This document shows positions 62,952 to 64,000 of a stretch of 64,000 nt of DNA, one piece after another; within the stretch, counting starts at the first letter, position 1; every line of letters begins with the position of its first letter. The notes beneath the pieces are model-generated. The model saw only the letters and a program-made list of their open reading frames with translations, did not search any database and was not told the DNA's origin. Source of the stretch: Pannonibacter indicus (GTDB lineage: Bacteria > Pseudomonadota > Alphaproteobacteria > Rhizobiales > Stappiaceae); assembly GCF_001418225.1 (NCBI RefSeq), contig NZ_LIPT01000001.1, forward strand, positions 186,001 to 250,000. Reading direction: 5' to 3'. The position numbers and the translations under genes are program-made.

Positions 62952-64000
62952 ATGAGCGTTTCCGGCCCCATTGCCGTCATCGGTGCAGGCATTGCCGGTG
63001 TATCAACCGCCGTCTGGCTCGCACGCTCAGGCGCCAATGTGATCCTGATTGACCGGCAGGAGCCGGGCGAGGCCACCTCCTTTGGCAATGGCGGCGTGCT
63101 TGCCGCCTGCGCCATCGTGCCGGTGACGGTGCCGGGTCTCATTCGCAAGGCGCCCGGCATGCTGATGGACCCGGACAGCCCCCTGTTCCTGCGCTGGCCC
63201 TATCTGCCGAAGCTGCTGCCCTTCCTCACCCGCTATCTTGCCAACTGCCGGGCCGACCGGGTGGAGGCGATCTCGCGCGGGCTGGCCCTGCTCAATGCCG
63301 ACAGCCTCGCCCAGCATCAGGCACTGGCAGGCGGTACGGAAGCCGAGCGCTGGCTGGTACCTTCCGATTATGTCTTCCGCTATCCGGACCGCGCCGCCTT
63401 TGAAGGTGACAGCTTCGGCTGGAACCTGCGCCGTCAGGCCGGCTTCGAGTGGGACGAGATCGAGGGGGCTGCGCTGGCGGACTATGATCCTCTGTTCAGT
63501 CCGAAGAACAGCTTTGCGGTGCGGTTGAAGAACCATGGCCGGATCAGCGACCCCGGCCGCTATGTAAAGGCTCTTGCAGGGCATTTTCTCTCTCTGGGCG
63601 GAACGTTCCGGCGTGCGGAGATATTCGATTTCCGTATCGGTCCGGACGGTCTGGAGGGACTTGAAACAAGCGATGGTTTCATCGCCTGCGGCAAGGCTGT
63701 TCTGGCCACCGGTGTCTGGTCGAAGCCCCTGATGGCAAAGCTGGGCCTCTCCGTGCCGCTGGAAAGCGAGCGCGGCTATCACCTCGAACTCATCGAGCCC
63801 AGCGCCATGCCGGCCGCGCCCACCATGATGACATCGGGCAAGTTCGTGGTCACGCCGATGGAAGGCCGCATCCGGCTGGCGGGTATCGTCGAGTTCGGCG
63901 GGCTCGATGCAGGCCCCAGCGAAGCGCCCTTCGCGCTGCTGGAGCGGCAGGCCCGCGCTGCCATGCCCGGCCTCACCTGGCGCGAGACCAGCCGCTGGAT
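62952..64000 (+). CDS. DadA-like FAD-dependent D-amino-acid dehydrogenase (cut by the right edge)
   Basis: An open frame from ATG 62952 to the window end, at least 349 residues. The N-terminus is a dinucleotide-binding fold (IAVIGAGIAGVSTAVWLARSG, ending in VILIDR), then TSFGNGGVLAACAIVPVTVPG, typical of DadA and related amine oxidases. Later blocks GKAVLATGVWSKPLMAKLG, VPLESERGYHLEL and TPMEGRIRLAGIVEFGG fit the same family. It should oxidise a D-amino acid or similar amine, passing electrons to quinone. The C-terminal ~60 residues are outside. Confidence 0.88.
   Translation, partial: MSVSGPIAVIGAGIAGVSTAVWLARSGANVILIDRQEPGEATSFGNGGVLAACAIVPVTVPGLIRKAPGMLMDPDSPLFLRWPYLPKLLPFLTRYLANCRADRVEAISRGLALLNADSLAQHQALAGGTEAERWLVPSDYVFRYPDRAAFEGDSFGWNLRRQAGFEWDEIEGAALADYDPLFSPKNSFAVRLKNHGRISDPGRYVKALAGHFLSLGGTFRRAEIFDFRIGPDGLEGLETSDGFIACGKAVLATGVWSKPLMAKLGLSVPLESERGYHLELIEPSAMPAAPTMMTSGKFVVTPMEGRIRLAGIVEFGGLDAGPSEAPFALLERQARAAMPGLTWRETSRW

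Overview
The window is a 64 kb chromosomal segment with about 60% or higher G+C, dense coding and many 1- to 4-base gene overlaps. It carries the signatures of an alphaproteobacterium of the Rhizobiales/Hyphomicrobiales type. These are a circularly permuted (two-piece) tmRNA gene followed by an alpha-type sspB, a long FtsZ with an extended Pro/Ala-rich tail, DUF1127, DUF2065, DUF4169 and RHH_4 small proteins, an LdtR-like MarR regulator, and the full mraZ-to-ftsZ division and cell-wall cluster running into lpxC, bamD, recN and ligA. The family looks close to Stappiaceae, but that is only an impression. No transposase, phage gene, CRISPR array or tRNA was seen.

Layout, left to right. (1) 1-847: N-terminal part of a membrane sensor leaving the left edge. 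(2) 8171 down to 1132: a minus-strand series thyA, periplasmic GDPD, folA, GNAT, hflK, hflC, DUF2065, degP, combining folate/dTMP synthesis with membrane and periplasmic protein quality control. (3) 8.3-10.1 kb plus strand: ssrA (tmRNA), sspB, DUF4169, RHH_4, so the tagging RNA and the adaptor that delivers tagged proteins to ClpXP sit side by side. (4) 10.3-24.4 kb: AsmA-like protein, FAD-linked D-2-hydroxyacid dehydrogenase, ClC chloride channel, aminopeptidase P, DUF1127, prmA, and a two-component system divergent from a duplicated-motif small protein whose upstream region holds a perfect CtrA-type box. (5) 24.5-30.3 kb: UvrD-type helicase, a degenerate GIY-YIG protein, ligA and a small membrane protein. 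(6) 53.3 kb down to 30.35 kb: the division and cell-wall cluster on the minus strand, mraZ-rsmH-ftsL-ftsI-murE-murF-mraY-murD-ftsW-murG-murC-murB-ddl-ftsQ-ftsA-ftsZ-lpxC-bamD-recN. (7) 53.67-59.24 kb: rnpB (RNase P RNA), a DUF2339 membrane protein and a GGDEF/EAL signalling protein, all minus. (8) 59.45-62 kb plus: TerB/J-domain protein, AmiD-like amidase and a secreted lytic transglycosylase. (9) 62.06 kb to the right edge: an LdtR-like regulator divergent from a DadA-like flavoprotein that leaves the window.

Most of the content is conserved core genome. The points most worth a second look are regulatory: the ssrA-sspB neighbourhood, a five-unit 10-bp-period MraZ operator lying over a candidate promoter upstream of mraZ, CtrA-like TTAA sites, an inverted repeat between the two-component genes and the duplicated-motif protein, and a family of paired, inverted GC-rich intergenic repeats present at three loci. 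The 157-aa duplicated-motif protein and the motif-less GIY-YIG protein are the least explained coding sequences. I did not find a wholly new multi-gene system.
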